Shown: one piece after another, positions 18,012 through 27,793 of the stretch | Numbering within the stretch: position 1 is the stretch's first letter | Layout: every line of letters begins with the position of its first letter | Origin: Geminicoccaceae bacterium | Lineage (GTDB): Bacteria; Pseudomonadota; Alphaproteobacteria; Geminicoccales; Geminicoccaceae | DNA length: 64,000 nucleotides | Direction of reading: 5' to 3' | Assembly (NCBI GenBank): GCA_020638495.1 | Contig: JACKIN010000008.1 | Location: 116,933-180,932, forward strand | Program-made: the position numbers and the translations under genes | The notes under the pieces: model-generated | What the model was told of the DNA's origin: nothing | The model's database searches: none | What the model saw: only the letters and a program-made list of their open reading frames with translations

Positions 18012-20384
18012 ATGACCTTTCGACGTCTCCGGCCCTGGATGGCTGCGCTCCTCGGCGTCCTGGCGCTCTGGGCGCTCGCCGGCCCGGCGCATGCCCAGAT
18101 GATGCCGATGTCGCCGGCAGCACCAGCGGCCGCCGATACGTCGGCGAGCGACGACATCGAGGCGGTGATCCGCACCCTCGAGGATCCGGAGCGCCGGGCT
18201 GCCCTGCTCGACCGGCTGCGTGCCGCCCGGGAGGGCGAGGCGCCGCCCTCGGCCAAGCCACCCAGCGACACGGTGGCGGTCACGGTGGTCGAGGACCTGA
18301 CGACCGAGCTTCGCCGCCGCAGCGCCAACCTCGCCGAGATCCTGACCGACGCCATCGAATCCACCGAGCAGCTGCCGGCGCTGTACGAGTGGGTCGAGGA
18401 TCAGGTCACCGACCCGGAGCAGCGCACCGTCTGGGTCGGCGTCCTGGGCGCCGTCGTGCTCATCCTCGCGGTGGGCCTCGCCGCCCGGTCGATGGTGCTG
18501 CGGCTGCGACCCGAGCCGGATCCCGCGCGCCCTAAGGCGACGCTGCTCGGCCGCTTCGCGATCGAGATCGTGGCCGCCGTCACGTTCGCCGGGCTGACCC
18601 TCGGCATGCTCTGGATCAGCAATTCGGTGGCCGCGATCTATGACGTGGACATTCAAAGGGTGGCCGGGGCGGAGCTCAGCCTCGGCGGCCTGCTCTTCGT
18701 CGCCATGCTCTGGGGCGCCGGCGTCCGGCTGCTGTTCGGCGAGACCGGCATCGGCCTGCACCTCGCATCCGTCGGCGACGGCACCGCGGCCATCTGCCGG
18801 CGGGGTCTCCTGGGCATCGGCCGGCTCGGGCTGATCGGCTTCGGCGTGCTCTATGCGCTCCTGGTCCTGGGGCTGCCGGAGCCGCTCTTCACCTTTCTGG
18901 TCCATCTCCTGTATCTGGCGGTCGCCGGGATCGCGATCGTGCTCATCGTCCGGGTGCGCGAGCCCGTCGCCGAGGGCATCCGCACCTGGAACGAGAACAG
19001 CCAGAGCCCGCTGGTCCGCTTCATCCCGGGCGGCTTCCTTGCGCGCACCTGGTCCTATTTCGCCATCGGCCTCGTGCTGCTGCACTACCTGGTCTGGGCC
19101 CTCAAGGTGCCGAACGGCATCATCTTTCTCAGCCGGGCGACGGTTTCGACCTTTGCCATCCTGGTCGTGGCACGGCTGGCGACGCTGGGCATCAAGCGCC
19201 TGCTCCCGGATGGCGCGCCGGCCGCCGGTGACAGCGAGGATGCCCTGCCGGGCGTCCAGGAGCGGGCCGATCGCTATGCCGGGCCGGCGCGCCTGCTGCT
19301 GCGTGGCGCCGTCAGCCTGGCGGCGATGATCGCCATCCTCTCCGTCTGGAACACCGGCGTCCTCGACTGGCTGACCTCGCCGACCGGCAGGGACTTCCTC
19401 GCCCTCGTCGGCAGCATCATGCTGATCGTCGCGTCGACGATCGCGGCCTTCGAGCTGACCGGCTATCTCGCCAACCGCTTCGCCAATGCCAAGGACCAGT
19501 TCGGCAAGCCGCGGCACAGCAACCGCTCGCGCACGCTGGCCAGCATCTTCAAGAACGTCGCCTTCTTCTTCTTCGGCATGGCGGGGCTGTTCACGGCGCT
19601 CGGCCATCTGGGCGTGGAGGCGGCGCCGCTGCTCGCCGGTGCCGGCGTCGTCGGCCTCGCCATCGGCTTCGGCTCGCAGGCGCTGGTCAAGGACCTGATC
19701 ACCGGCCTCTTCATCCTGCTCGGCGACACGATCCGGGTCGGTGACGTCATCGACATCGCCGGCAAGGCCGGGGTGGTGGAGAACATGTCGATGCGGACGA
19801 TCACGCTGCGCAGCTACGACGGCAACGCCCACACGATCCCCTATGGCTCGATCGACGTGGTCACCAACATGACGAAGGAGTTCTCCTTCGCGGTCATGGA
19901 TGTCGGCGTGGCCTACCGCGAGAACACCGACGAGGTGATCCGGGTGCTGCGCGAGATCGACGATCGGATGCGCAAGGAATGGCCCTATCGTCGCCTCATC
20001 GTGGAGCCGCTCGACATTGCGGGCGTCGATGCGCTCGGCGATTCCGCGGTCGTGATCCGCATGCGCTCGAAGACCCGGCCGGGCGAGCAATGGGGCATCA
20101 GGCGCGAGTTCCTCAGGCGCATCAAGCTGCGCTTCGACGAGCTCGGCATCGAGATCCCGTTCCCGCACCAGACCGTCTATTTCGGCGTCGGCAAGGACGG
20201 CAGGGCACCGCCCATGTTCATCGAGCGGGCGCACCACGCGCTCAGGGCCGATGAGGCGGCAGCCGAGCCGCCGGCGGACGACGAGGCTGCCGGTCCGGCG
20301 GCGGCGGAGGCGACGGCCGCAGCCCGCCCGTCCCTGAGCATCGCCGCCGCGGACACCGGCCAGCGACGACGCGGCGGCACCTGA
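18012..20384 (+). CDS. Large MscS-family mechanosensitive channel
   Basis: About 790 residues. A signal peptide (MTFRRLRPWMAALLGVLALW ... GPAHA) precedes a periplasmic helical region, then about ten membrane segments, then the MscS core. The pore helix is AGVVGLAIGFGSQALVKDLI, followed by the beta domain (GDTIRVGDVIDIAGKAGVVE, then TIPYGSIDVVTNMTK). A charged Ala-rich tail ends the protein. Such channels release solutes on membrane tension. An ATG at 17964 is an alternative start adding 16 residues before the signal peptide. The stop overlaps the start of the downstream TamA gene by one base (TGATG), so the two are coupled. Confidence 0.9.
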   Translation: MTFRRLRPWMAALLGVLALWALAGPAHAQMMPMSPAAPAAADTSASDDIEAVIRTLEDPERRAALLDRLRAAREGEAPPSAKPPSDTVAVTVVEDLTTELRRRSANLAEILTDAIESTEQLPALYEWVEDQVTDPEQRTVWVGVLGAVVLILAVGLAARSMVLRLRPEPDPARPKATLLGRFAIEIVAAVTFAGLTLGMLWISNSVAAIYDVDIQRVAGAELSLGGLLFVAMLWGAGVRLLFGETGIGLHLASVGDGTAAICRRGLLGIGRLGLIGFGVLYALLVLGLPEPLFTFLVHLLYLAVAGIAIVLIVRVREPVAEGIRTWNENSQSPLVRFIPGGFLARTWSYFAIGLVLLHYLVWALKVPNGIIFLSRATVSTFAILVVARLATLGIKRLLPDGAPAAGDSEDALPGVQERADRYAGPARLLLRGAVSLAAMIAILSVWNTGVLDWLTSPTGRDFLALVGSIMLIVASTIAAFELTGYLANRFANAKDQFGKPRHSNRSRTLASIFKNVAFFFFGMAGLFTALGHLGVEAAPLLAGAGVVGLAIGFGSQALVKDLITGLFILLGDTIRVGDVIDIAGKAGVVENMSMRTITLRSYDGNAHTIPYGSIDVVTNMTKEFSFAVMDVGVAYRENTDEVIRVLREIDDRMRKEWPYRRLIVEPLDIAGVDALGDSAVVIRMRSKTRPGEQWGIRREFLRRIKLRFDELGIEIPFPHQTVYFGVGKDGRAPPMFIERAHHALRADEAAAEPPADDEAAGPAAAEATAAARPSLSIAAADTGQRRRGGT

Positions 20385-22309
20385 TGGCGATGCCGATCGG
20401 CCGCCGGGCACAGGGCGCGGCCCGGGGCCGTTCGGCCGGCGCCGGCCTCCGGCGCTTCTGCCGGCTCCTGGCCGTTGTCCTGCTGCCGGCGCTCGCCGCC
20501 TGCAGCGCCGGCAACGGGGGCGGGCTGGGCGACGACGAGAGCCAGAGCGGGCCCCGCATCACCTATGACGTCCGCTTCGAGGGTCCCGCCGACAGCACGC
20601 TCGTCGGCCAGCTCCGCGCCGCGTCGACGGCGGCCCAGGAAACCGGCCGGCCGCCGCCCAGCCTCGCGATCCTGCGCAACCGGGCCCGCGGCGACGTGCC
20701 CCGGCTCGAGGCGACGCTGCGCTCCGAGGGCTATTACGAGGGCGCCGTCGGCTTCCGCATCGACGAGGATCCGGCACCGCCGACGCTGGCGACCGGGGTG
20801 GGCATGGTCGACCAGGCCCTGGGGGCGGTGGCGGCGCACGTCGTGTTCGAGGTCGAGCCCGGCCCCCTCTACCATTTCCTCGATCGCAAGATCGAGGTGA
20901 TCGGCGATCCGCACGGCTACGAGGCGCCGTCGCCCGGCAAGATCGGGCTGCGCGAGGGGGAGCCCGCCCGGGCCGATGTCGTGATCGCGGCGGAATCCAG
21001 CCTCCTGCGCGATGCCAGGGTGCAGGGTCATGCCATGGCCAGGGTGGGCGACCGCCGGTCGATCATCGATCCGGAGATCCGGACGATGGATGTCGAGCTC
21101 GCGATCGAGCCTGGGCCGGTCCTTCATTTCGCGACGCCGGTGGTTTTCGGCCAGACCGACATCGACGACGGCTTCCTCGAGCAGCGGACCAAGATCGTGC
21201 CGGGGCGCCGCTACGACCCGGCGGATGTCGAGCGCGCCCAGCAGCGGCTGATCGACACCAATCTCTTTGCCGCCGTGCGGGTGATCGAGGGGCCGGAGCC
21301 GGACGCCGACGGCAACTGGCCGGTCTCCTTCGAGGTCACCGAGCGCAAGCCCCGGACCATCGGCGCCGGCGTCGGGTATGTCAGCGACGAGGGCCCCAAC
21401 GTCCGAGCCTTCTGGGAGCATCGCAACATCCTGGGGGCGGCCGAGCGGCTGCGGGTCGAGGCCGAGCTCGGCCAGTCGGTGCAGCGGCTGCAAGGCCAGC
21501 TGCGCAAGCCGGACATCTTCATGCCCGATCTCGACCTGCTGGCCGGCGGCTCGCTGAGCCACGAGGACACCGATGCCTTCGAGAGCACCTCGATCCAGGC
21601 CTCGCTCGGTGTCGAGCGGCATTTCAACAAGCGGCTGAGCGGCACGCTCGGCGTCGCCTACCGGCTCGCCGATGTCGAGGACCAGGACAACGAGGAGGAG
21701 CGCTTCGCCCTGCTCTCGATCCCGGCGGGGCTGCGCTACGATCGCAGCGACAGCCTGCTCGATCCGTCGACCGGCTATCGCATCGTTCTGGAAACCGCGC
21801 CCTACTGGGATACCCTCAATCCCGGGACGCAGTTCCTCAAGAGCCAGCTCACCGGCACGCGCTATTTCCGCCTCGCCAAGAATCCGCGGCTGGTCCTCGC
21901 GTTCCGCGGCATCGCCGGGTCCATCGTCGGCGCCAGCATCAATGAGATCCCCGCCGACGAGCGCTTCTATGCCGGCGGCGGCGGCACGGTACGTGGCGTG
22001 CCGTTCCAGCGCGCCGGCCCGCTCGACGACGGCGAGCCGACCGGCGGCCGCTCGCTGCTCGCGGCCAATGCCGAGGTGCGCTATCGGGTGGTCGGCAATC
22101 TCGAGGGTGTCGTCTTCCTCGACGGCGGCAGCGCCTTCGAGCCGCAGACGCCCGAGCTCAACGAGGCCTGGCAGTTCGGCACCGGCGCGGGGGTGCGCTA
22201 CATCTCCCCGGTGGGGCCGATTCGCGCCGATGTCGGTGTGCCCGTCGACCGACGCAAGGGCATCGACGATGCCTGGCAGCTCTACATCTCGATCGGCCAG
22301 GCGTTCTGA
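20384..22309 (+). CDS. tamA: TamA-like Omp85 outer-membrane assembly protein with a predicted lipobox
   Basis: A 641-residue Omp85 protein. The N-terminus has a basic region, a hydrophobic stretch (LLAVVLLPALAAC) ending at a lipobox LAAC with Cys40, and then a flexible Gly/Ser/Asp linker. POTRA-type domains follow from about 60 to 270. The C-terminal 16-strand barrel includes the conserved GGGGTVRGVPFQR (VRGY-like motif) and ends in SIGQAF with the terminal Phe of outer-membrane proteins. TamA works with TamB to insert proteins or move lipids to the outer membrane. tamB is 117 bases downstream. The predicted lipid anchor is unusual for a proteobacterial TamA. Confidence 0.9.
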   Translation: MAMPIGRRAQGAARGRSAGAGLRRFCRLLAVVLLPALAACSAGNGGGLGDDESQSGPRITYDVRFEGPADSTLVGQLRAASTAAQETGRPPPSLAILRNRARGDVPRLEATLRSEGYYEGAVGFRIDEDPAPPTLATGVGMVDQALGAVAAHVVFEVEPGPLYHFLDRKIEVIGDPHGYEAPSPGKIGLREGEPARADVVIAAESSLLRDARVQGHAMARVGDRRSIIDPEIRTMDVELAIEPGPVLHFATPVVFGQTDIDDGFLEQRTKIVPGRRYDPADVERAQQRLIDTNLFAAVRVIEGPEPDADGNWPVSFEVTERKPRTIGAGVGYVSDEGPNVRAFWEHRNILGAAERLRVEAELGQSVQRLQGQLRKPDIFMPDLDLLAGGSLSHEDTDAFESTSIQASLGVERHFNKRLSGTLGVAYRLADVEDQDNEEERFALLSIPAGLRYDRSDSLLDPSTGYRIVLETAPYWDTLNPGTQFLKSQLTGTRYFRLAKNPRLVLAFRGIAGSIVGASINEIPADERFYAGGGGTVRGVPFQRAGPLDDGEPTGGRSLLAANAEVRYRVVGNLEGVVFLDGGSAFEPQTPELNEAWQFGTGAGVRYISPVGPIRADVGVPVDRRKGIDDAWQLYISIGQAF

Positions 22310-22426
22310 GCGTCGGCCGAGCCCGGGCCGGCCCCGTGCGGGCATGGCGGCGGGCAGGCATGGCGGCGGGTCTTGCGGCATGCCATAAGGTTGGCAATCC
22401 GGCGGCACCCGCACCAGATCAAGACC

Positions 22427-25400
22427 ATGCTCCGCAAGATCCTGCTTTCGCTTCTCGGCATCGTCCTCGGCACCGTCGTGCTCTTCGGCGCGGCCCTGGC
22501 GCTCGCCCAGACCCGTGTCGCCAAGGACCAGATCAGCGGCCTCATCGAGAGCAGCCTGGAGGGCGAGCAGCAGACGGCGGAGGTCGAGGATCTGAGCGGC
22601 TTCCTGCCGTTCGACATCCGCATCGGCCGCTTCTCGCTCGCCGATGACGAGGGCCGCTGGCTCGAGGTCGACAATGCGCGGGTCAAGCTGGCGCCGACGC
22701 CGCTGCTGCGCGGCGAGGTCGTCATCGAGGAGGCCGGGGCGGCCCGCGTCGCGGTGCAGCGGGCACCCAACCTGCCGCCCCCACCGGAGCCGCCGCCGGC
22801 GCCCGAGACGGACGAGCCCTTCAGCCTGCCGGCGGCGCCGGAGCTGCCGGAGAGCCTGCCGCGGGTCACGGCGGAGCGCATCCATGTGGACCGGATCGAG
22901 CTCGGCCAGGCGTTGATCGGCCAGGACGCGGTCTTCAACCTCGAGGGCAATGCCACGACCGGGCCGGAAGGGCGCCATGCCGAGGCCAGGCTGGACCTCA
23001 CCCGCATCGACCAGGCCACCGCCTCGCTCGGCCTCGCGGCCACGCTCGATCTGGCCCAGCGCCGGATCGGCCTCGACGTCGAGGGCAGCGAGACGGGCGG
23101 GCTCATGGCCTCGCTCACCGGGATCGGGCAGGCGGGCGATCTGACCCTGCAGTTGAAGGGCGAGGGCCCGCTCGACAACTGGCGCGCCGATCTCGCCCTC
23201 GCCGTCCAGGGCCTGGTCGCCGCCGATGCCGGGCTGGCGCTCGCCTATGGCGAGAACCCGTCGATCGACCTCCAGGCGGAGGTGGTGCCGGTCGAGGGTG
23301 CGATGCCCGCGGATATCGCGGCCGTGCTCGGCGACCGGCTGACCCTGGCCGTGGTCGGCGGGCAGCGGGCACCCGGCCAGTTCGTCCTCGATCGGCTCAG
23401 GCTGGAGAGCGGCATCGCGACCGCCGAAGGCCGGCTCGAGGCGCTGCTCGACGACAACCGGCTCGACGGCTCGATCCGCGTGGCGGCGGACGATCTCGGC
23501 CGCGCCAGCGGGCTTGCCGGAACGCCCTTGGCGGGCCGGGTCGAGCTCGTGCTCGACGCCCTCGGCACGTTCAGCGAGCCGCGCTTTCGCCTCGACCTCG
23601 ATGGCGGCGGCATCACCGCCGATGCCTTCGGCGTCGAGACGCTCGGCCTCGAGATCACGGCCGACCTGCTCGGGCCGCTCGACCAGCCCTTCGCCGGTGC
23701 TCGGGTCGAAGGCAGTGGCGAGATCGCCGGCATCACGCAGGATGGCGAGCCGCTCCGACCCGAGGACCGGCTGACGCTCGATCTCGCCCTGACCGTGCCG
23801 ATGGAGGGCGAGGCCGTGGTCGAGCGGCTGGCGCTCCACGGACAGCATGTCGCCGTCGACGGCACGGCCAGCCTGATGATGCCCGGGCTCGGTGGGACGG
23901 CGCGGCTCGAGGCGAACGTGCCGTCGCTCGAGGCGCTGGTCGCCGCCCTCGGCCCCGCGGCACCGCCCGACCTCGCCGTGGCGGGGGCTTTCAACCTGCG
24001 CGCCGATATCGAGATGGTTGATGAGCTGAAGCGGATCACGCTCGATCTGGTGGGCGCGGGCACCGGCATCGCCGGCCTGCCGCAGAACGCCGACGCGCTG
24101 GTCGGCGCCGATCCGCGGCTCACCTCGCATGTCGTCGTGGTGCCCGGCAGCAGCGTCTCGGTCGAGAGCCTGGAGCTGACCACGGCCGCCCTCGGCCTCA
24201 CCGGCAATCTCGACCTCGGCCTCGACGAGGCCCAGGCGCTGAGCGGCCGGGTCGATCTCTCGCCTCTGGCGCTGGCTACCCTCGAGGGCCTCGTCGGCCA
24301 GCCGATCGCCGGCGAGCTGACGAGCTTCGTGACGCTCGGCGGCACCCTGCCGGCGCCCGAGGTGGCGGCCGACGTCACGGTGGTGGGCCTCGCCATCGCC
24401 GAGCGGCAGTTCGACCGCGTCGCCCTCGACGCGCGGACCTCCGGCCCCCTGGCGGAGCCGGCCGGCGAGCTCACCCTGGCGATCGAGCAGGGCACGGACT
24501 CGCTGGCGCTGAAGAGCGATTTCGCGCTCGACGGCCAGAGCCTCGATCTCGCCAATCTCAGCCTCACCGCTCCCTTCACGGAGCTCACGGGGGCGGCGAC
24601 TGTCGCCCTCGACGGGCCGCTCGCCACCGGCCAGCTCGCCGGCCGGGTCGGCGATCTCGCCGCCCTCGAGCCCTGGACCGGGCAGGTGCTGAGCGGGGCC
24701 ATCGACCTCGACGCGCGGTTCGACGGCAGCGCCGGCCGCCAGGATGCGACGCTGTCGCTCACCGCGGCCGACGTCGGCGGGGATTTCGGCAATCTCGAGC
24801 GGGCGTCCGTCGAGGCGAAGGTCGAGGACGCGCTGGGCCGGCTCGGGGTCGATGCGACGGTCGAGGCCGGCGGCTTCACCCAGCCGGAGCCGGGCTTCGT
24901 CCTCGAGGGTGCCACCGTCACGGTCAAGGGCGACCGGTCGCTCTTCAACCTCGACGCCAGGGCCAATGGTCAGATGAACGGCCCGTTCAAGGTGACGAGC
25001 AAGGCCCGGCTCGATGTGCTGGGCGAGACCCGGGAAGTCTATCTCGACGAGCTCGACGGCGTTTTCCAGGCCCAGAGCATCGAGCTCTTGAGCCCGGCCA
25101 AGCTGCGGCTCGAGAATGGCGTGCTGGATCTCGACCAGCTCGACCTGAAGATCGGCGACGCCAGCATCCAGGGCGGGCTGAACTTCGACCAGCCGGCCAA
25201 CCGCGCCCGTGCGGGCCTCGTCATCAAGAGCTTCCCCATGACGATGCTGGCGGATTTCGGCGCACCCGGGCTGGAGGGCGAGCTCACCGGCGAGGTCGAC
25301 CTCGATGGCCCGCTCGGTGCCCCGGTCATCACCGGCAACATCGCCATTGCCGGACTCGCGTACAGCGACGGCTACGACACCGTCGGTCGGCCGGCGGATA

Positions 25401-26842
25401 TCCGCCTCGACCTCGCCTTGCGCGACGCACGCTTCACCGCGGATGCGACCGTCGACGGGCTCGGCGACGGTCCGATCACGGCCGAGTTCCGGCTGCCGGT
25501 GCGGCTGTCGCTCGAGCCCTTCGCCTTCGAGCTGCCGGAGACGCTGCCGCTCGACGGCCGGCTCGCCGCCAACAGCCGGCTGGCGCCGCTCGTCGCCTTC
25601 GCCCATCTCGACGGGCAGCAGCTCGACGGCCAGCTCGCGGCCGACCTCAGGCTGCGGGGCACCGTCGCCCGCCCCGAGGTCGAGGGCGAGCTCTCCATCA
25701 CCGGCGGCAGCTTCAGCGATGCGATCAGCGGCATCGTCCTCACCGATCTGGCCCTCACCATCGAGGGCCAGGGCGACCGTCTCGAGCTGGTCTCGCTGAG
25801 TGCCCGGGATCGCGCCAACGGCCGGCTCGATGCGAGCGGCGGTGTCGGCATCGATCCCGACACCGGCTTTCCCTACGACTTCACCCTGGCCAGCACCGAT
25901 CTTCGGGTCCTCGACAGCGATCTCGGCCGGGCCACGGTCACCGTCTCGCTCGAGGCGAAGGGCGATGCGGAGGGCGGAGCACTCAGTGGCAAGGTCGAGG
26001 TGCCGCGTGCCGACCTGCGCCTGCCGGAGGGCGGGGTGGTCCAGCCGACGGTGCTCGACGTCGAGGTGCGCGGGGCACCGCCCAAGCCGGACGCGGCGGC
26101 GCGCCCCGCCCCGAGCGCTGGCGGCTACGTCCTCACGCTCGACGTGCTCGTCGACATGCCGGCCCGCATCTTCGTGCGTGGTCGCGGCCTGGATTCCGAA
26201 TGGGGCGGGCGGCTGCAGGTCGCCGGCACCAGTGCCGCGCCGTCGATCACGGGCACGATCGACTACCGGCGCGGCTGGCTCGATTTCCTCGACCGCCGGT
26301 TCAATATCCGCGAGGGCACCATCCGCTTCATCGGCGAGACCCCGCCCAATCCGCGGATCACGCTGGAGGCGGCCGCCACGGCGCCGAGCATGACCGGCAT
26401 CATCCGCGTGACCGGGCGCGCCACCGATCCGCAGCTCACGCTCACGAGCGAGCCCCAGATGCCGCAGGACGAGGTGCTGTCGCGCCTCCTCTTCGACCGC
26501 GACATGGCGAGCCTGACGCCGATGCAGGGTCTCAGGATCGCCAACGCCGTGGGCCGGCTCGAGGGCGGCGGGGTCGATGCGGTAGGCGAGCTGCGCAACC
26601 TCGCCGGGCTCGACACGCTCGATTTCGGCAACGAGGATTTCGGCGCCGAGGGTACCGAGACCACGGCCAGCGCCGGCAAGTACGTCGCCGAGAACGTCTT
26701 CGTCGCGGTCGACCAGGGCCTCAGCTCGGGCACCACGCGGGCGCGCGTCGAGGTCGAGCTGACGCCGCGCATCACCCTGCGCAGCGAGGTCGACGACCAG
26801 TCCCGGACCGGCGTCGGGCTCGAATGGAGCATGGACTACTGA
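22427..26842 (+). CDS. tamB: TamB: AsmA-like bridge protein of the translocation and assembly module
   Basis: A 1471-residue protein with an N-terminal membrane anchor (LRKILLSLLGIVLGTVVLFG) and then a long beta-taco/AsmA-like region made of repeated amphipathic strands (many GRLEA, LDGSIR, LDLDGGGI-type segments). The C-terminal DUF490/TamB domain holds GTIDYRRGWLDFLDRRFN, EVLSRLLFDRDMASLT and VFVAVDQGL. TamB spans the periplasm and joins the inner membrane to TamA; related proteins carry phospholipids. Start chosen at 22427, where the anchor begins; an ATG at 22373 is possible. A very long open frame on the opposite strand is a compositional shadow. Confidence 0.95.
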   Translation: MLRKILLSLLGIVLGTVVLFGAALALAQTRVAKDQISGLIESSLEGEQQTAEVEDLSGFLPFDIRIGRFSLADDEGRWLEVDNARVKLAPTPLLRGEVVIEEAGAARVAVQRAPNLPPPPEPPPAPETDEPFSLPAAPELPESLPRVTAERIHVDRIELGQALIGQDAVFNLEGNATTGPEGRHAEARLDLTRIDQATASLGLAATLDLAQRRIGLDVEGSETGGLMASLTGIGQAGDLTLQLKGEGPLDNWRADLALAVQGLVAADAGLALAYGENPSIDLQAEVVPVEGAMPADIAAVLGDRLTLAVVGGQRAPGQFVLDRLRLESGIATAEGRLEALLDDNRLDGSIRVAADDLGRASGLAGTPLAGRVELVLDALGTFSEPRFRLDLDGGGITADAFGVETLGLEITADLLGPLDQPFAGARVEGSGEIAGITQDGEPLRPEDRLTLDLALTVPMEGEAVVERLALHGQHVAVDGTASLMMPGLGGTARLEANVPSLEALVAALGPAAPPDLAVAGAFNLRADIEMVDELKRITLDLVGAGTGIAGLPQNADALVGADPRLTSHVVVVPGSSVSVESLELTTAALGLTGNLDLGLDEAQALSGRVDLSPLALATLEGLVGQPIAGELTSFVTLGGTLPAPEVAADVTVVGLAIAERQFDRVALDARTSGPLAEPAGELTLAIEQGTDSLALKSDFALDGQSLDLANLSLTAPFTELTGAATVALDGPLATGQLAGRVGDLAALEPWTGQVLSGAIDLDARFDGSAGRQDATLSLTAADVGGDFGNLERASVEAKVEDALGRLGVDATVEAGGFTQPEPGFVLEGATVTVKGDRSLFNLDARANGQMNGPFKVTSKARLDVLGETREVYLDELDGVFQAQSIELLSPAKLRLENGVLDLDQLDLKIGDASIQGGLNFDQPANRARAGLVIKSFPMTMLADFGAPGLEGELTGEVDLDGPLGAPVITGNIAIAGLAYSDGYDTVGRPADIRLDLALRDARFTADATVDGLGDGPITAEFRLPVRLSLEPFAFELPETLPLDGRLAANSRLAPLVAFAHLDGQQLDGQLAADLRLRGTVARPEVEGELSITGGSFSDAISGIVLTDLALTIEGQGDRLELVSLSARDRANGRLDASGGVGIDPDTGFPYDFTLASTDLRVLDSDLGRATVTVSLEAKGDAEGGALSGKVEVPRADLRLPEGGVVQPTVLDVEVRGAPPKPDAAARPAPSAGGYVLTLDVLVDMPARIFVRGRGLDSEWGGRLQVAGTSAAPSITGTIDYRRGWLDFLDRRFNIREGTIRFIGETPPNPRITLEAAATAPSMTGIIRVTGRATDPQLTLTSEPQMPQDEVLSRLLFDRDMASLTPMQGLRIANAVGRLEGGGVDAVGELRNLAGLDTLDFGNEDFGAEGTETTASAGKYVAENVFVAVDQGLSSGTTRARVEVELTPRITLRSEVDDQSRTGVGLEWSMDY

Positions 26843-26868
26843 GCAGGATCCCGCCCCCGGGCGCCGAG

Positions 26869-27705
26869 ATGCCGGAAGCGTCGCGGCCCGCCTCGTCGCT
26901 CGCCGTCGGCCCCGGCACCTCGACCTTCGGGACCTTCGGCGATCTCAACGTCATCGGGCTCTGGACCCTCTACGCCAAGGAGGTGCGCCGGTTCGTCAAG
27001 GTCTTCACCCAGACCCTGCTGGCGCCGGTCATCACCACGCTGGTGTTCCTCGCCATCTTCAGCCTGGCGCTCGGCGCCGATCGCCCGGCCGTGGGCGGGA
27101 TCGCGTTCCTCGATTTCCTCGCCCCGGGGCTGATCGTCATGGCGATCGTCCAGAACTCCTTCGCCAACACCTCGTCCTCGATCATGATCGCCAAGGTCCA
27201 GGGCAATATCGTCGACTACCTGATGCCGCCCTTGTCGCCCGGTGAGCTGCTCTTCGGCGTGACCATGGGCGGGGTCACGCGCGGCATGCTGGTGGGCGCC
27301 GCCGTCTGGCTCGGCATGCTGCCCTTCGTGGCGATGAGCCCGGCCCATCTCTGGGCCATCCTCTATTTCGGCCTGATGGCGTCGCTGCTGCTGGCGCTAT
27401 TGGGCTTCCTCGCGGCGCTCTGGGCGGAGAAGTTCGACCACATGGCGGCGGTGACGAACTTCGTCATCACCCCGCTCTCGTTCCTGTCCGGCACCTTCTA
27501 CTCCATCCAGCGCCTGCCGGAGCCGTTCCACATGGTGGCGCTGGCCAACCCCTTCTTCTACATGATCGACGGGGTTCGCTACGGCTTCACCGGGCATGCC
27601 GATGCCAGCATCGCGGTCGGCGTCGCTGTCCTCGCCATCGTCAATGGCGCTCTCTGGCTCCTGGCGCTCCGCCTCGTCCGCTCGGGCTACAAGCTCAAGG
27701 CCTAG
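26869..27705 (+). CDS. ABC-2 type transporter permease
   Basis: A 278-residue membrane protein with about six helices and the ABC-2 permease signature (YAKEVRRFVKVFTQTLLAPV near the start, NPFFYMIDGVRYGF near the end), similar to YadH or NodJ. A Pro/Ser-rich cytoplasmic N-terminus precedes the first helix. Such permeases pair with a separate ATPase to export lipids, polysaccharides or drugs, but no ATPase gene is adjacent on either side. It starts 26 bases after tamB and probably shares its transcript. Confidence 0.9.
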   Translation: MPEASRPASSLAVGPGTSTFGTFGDLNVIGLWTLYAKEVRRFVKVFTQTLLAPVITTLVFLAIFSLALGADRPAVGGIAFLDFLAPGLIVMAIVQNSFANTSSSIMIAKVQGNIVDYLMPPLSPGELLFGVTMGGVTRGMLVGAAVWLGMLPFVAMSPAHLWAILYFGLMASLLLALLGFLAALWAEKFDHMAAVTNFVITPLSFLSGTFYSIQRLPEPFHMVALANPFFYMIDGVRYGFTGHADASIAVGVAVLAIVNGALWLLALRLVRSGYKLKA

Positions 27706-27793
27706 GGCGCACAAGGTTCGGCCGCGTTGACGCGTTCCTTCGGGTCGGCCATCTTCCGCGCTCTTTCCCCCGACCCCAGCGGACCACTCGACG

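Noticed and set aside
20177..25606. A 1809-residue open frame on the minus strand opposite tamA and tamB
   Set aside because: It is His/Arg/Asp-rich low-complexity sequence with no domain, and it mirrors genes with clear domains on the plus strand. GC-rich third positions suppress stops in the shadow frame.
26200..26868. Extended N-terminus of the ABC-2 permease, reaching back into tamB
   Set aside because: The extension is the Arg-rich out-of-frame reading of tamB; the permease fold begins after 26869.
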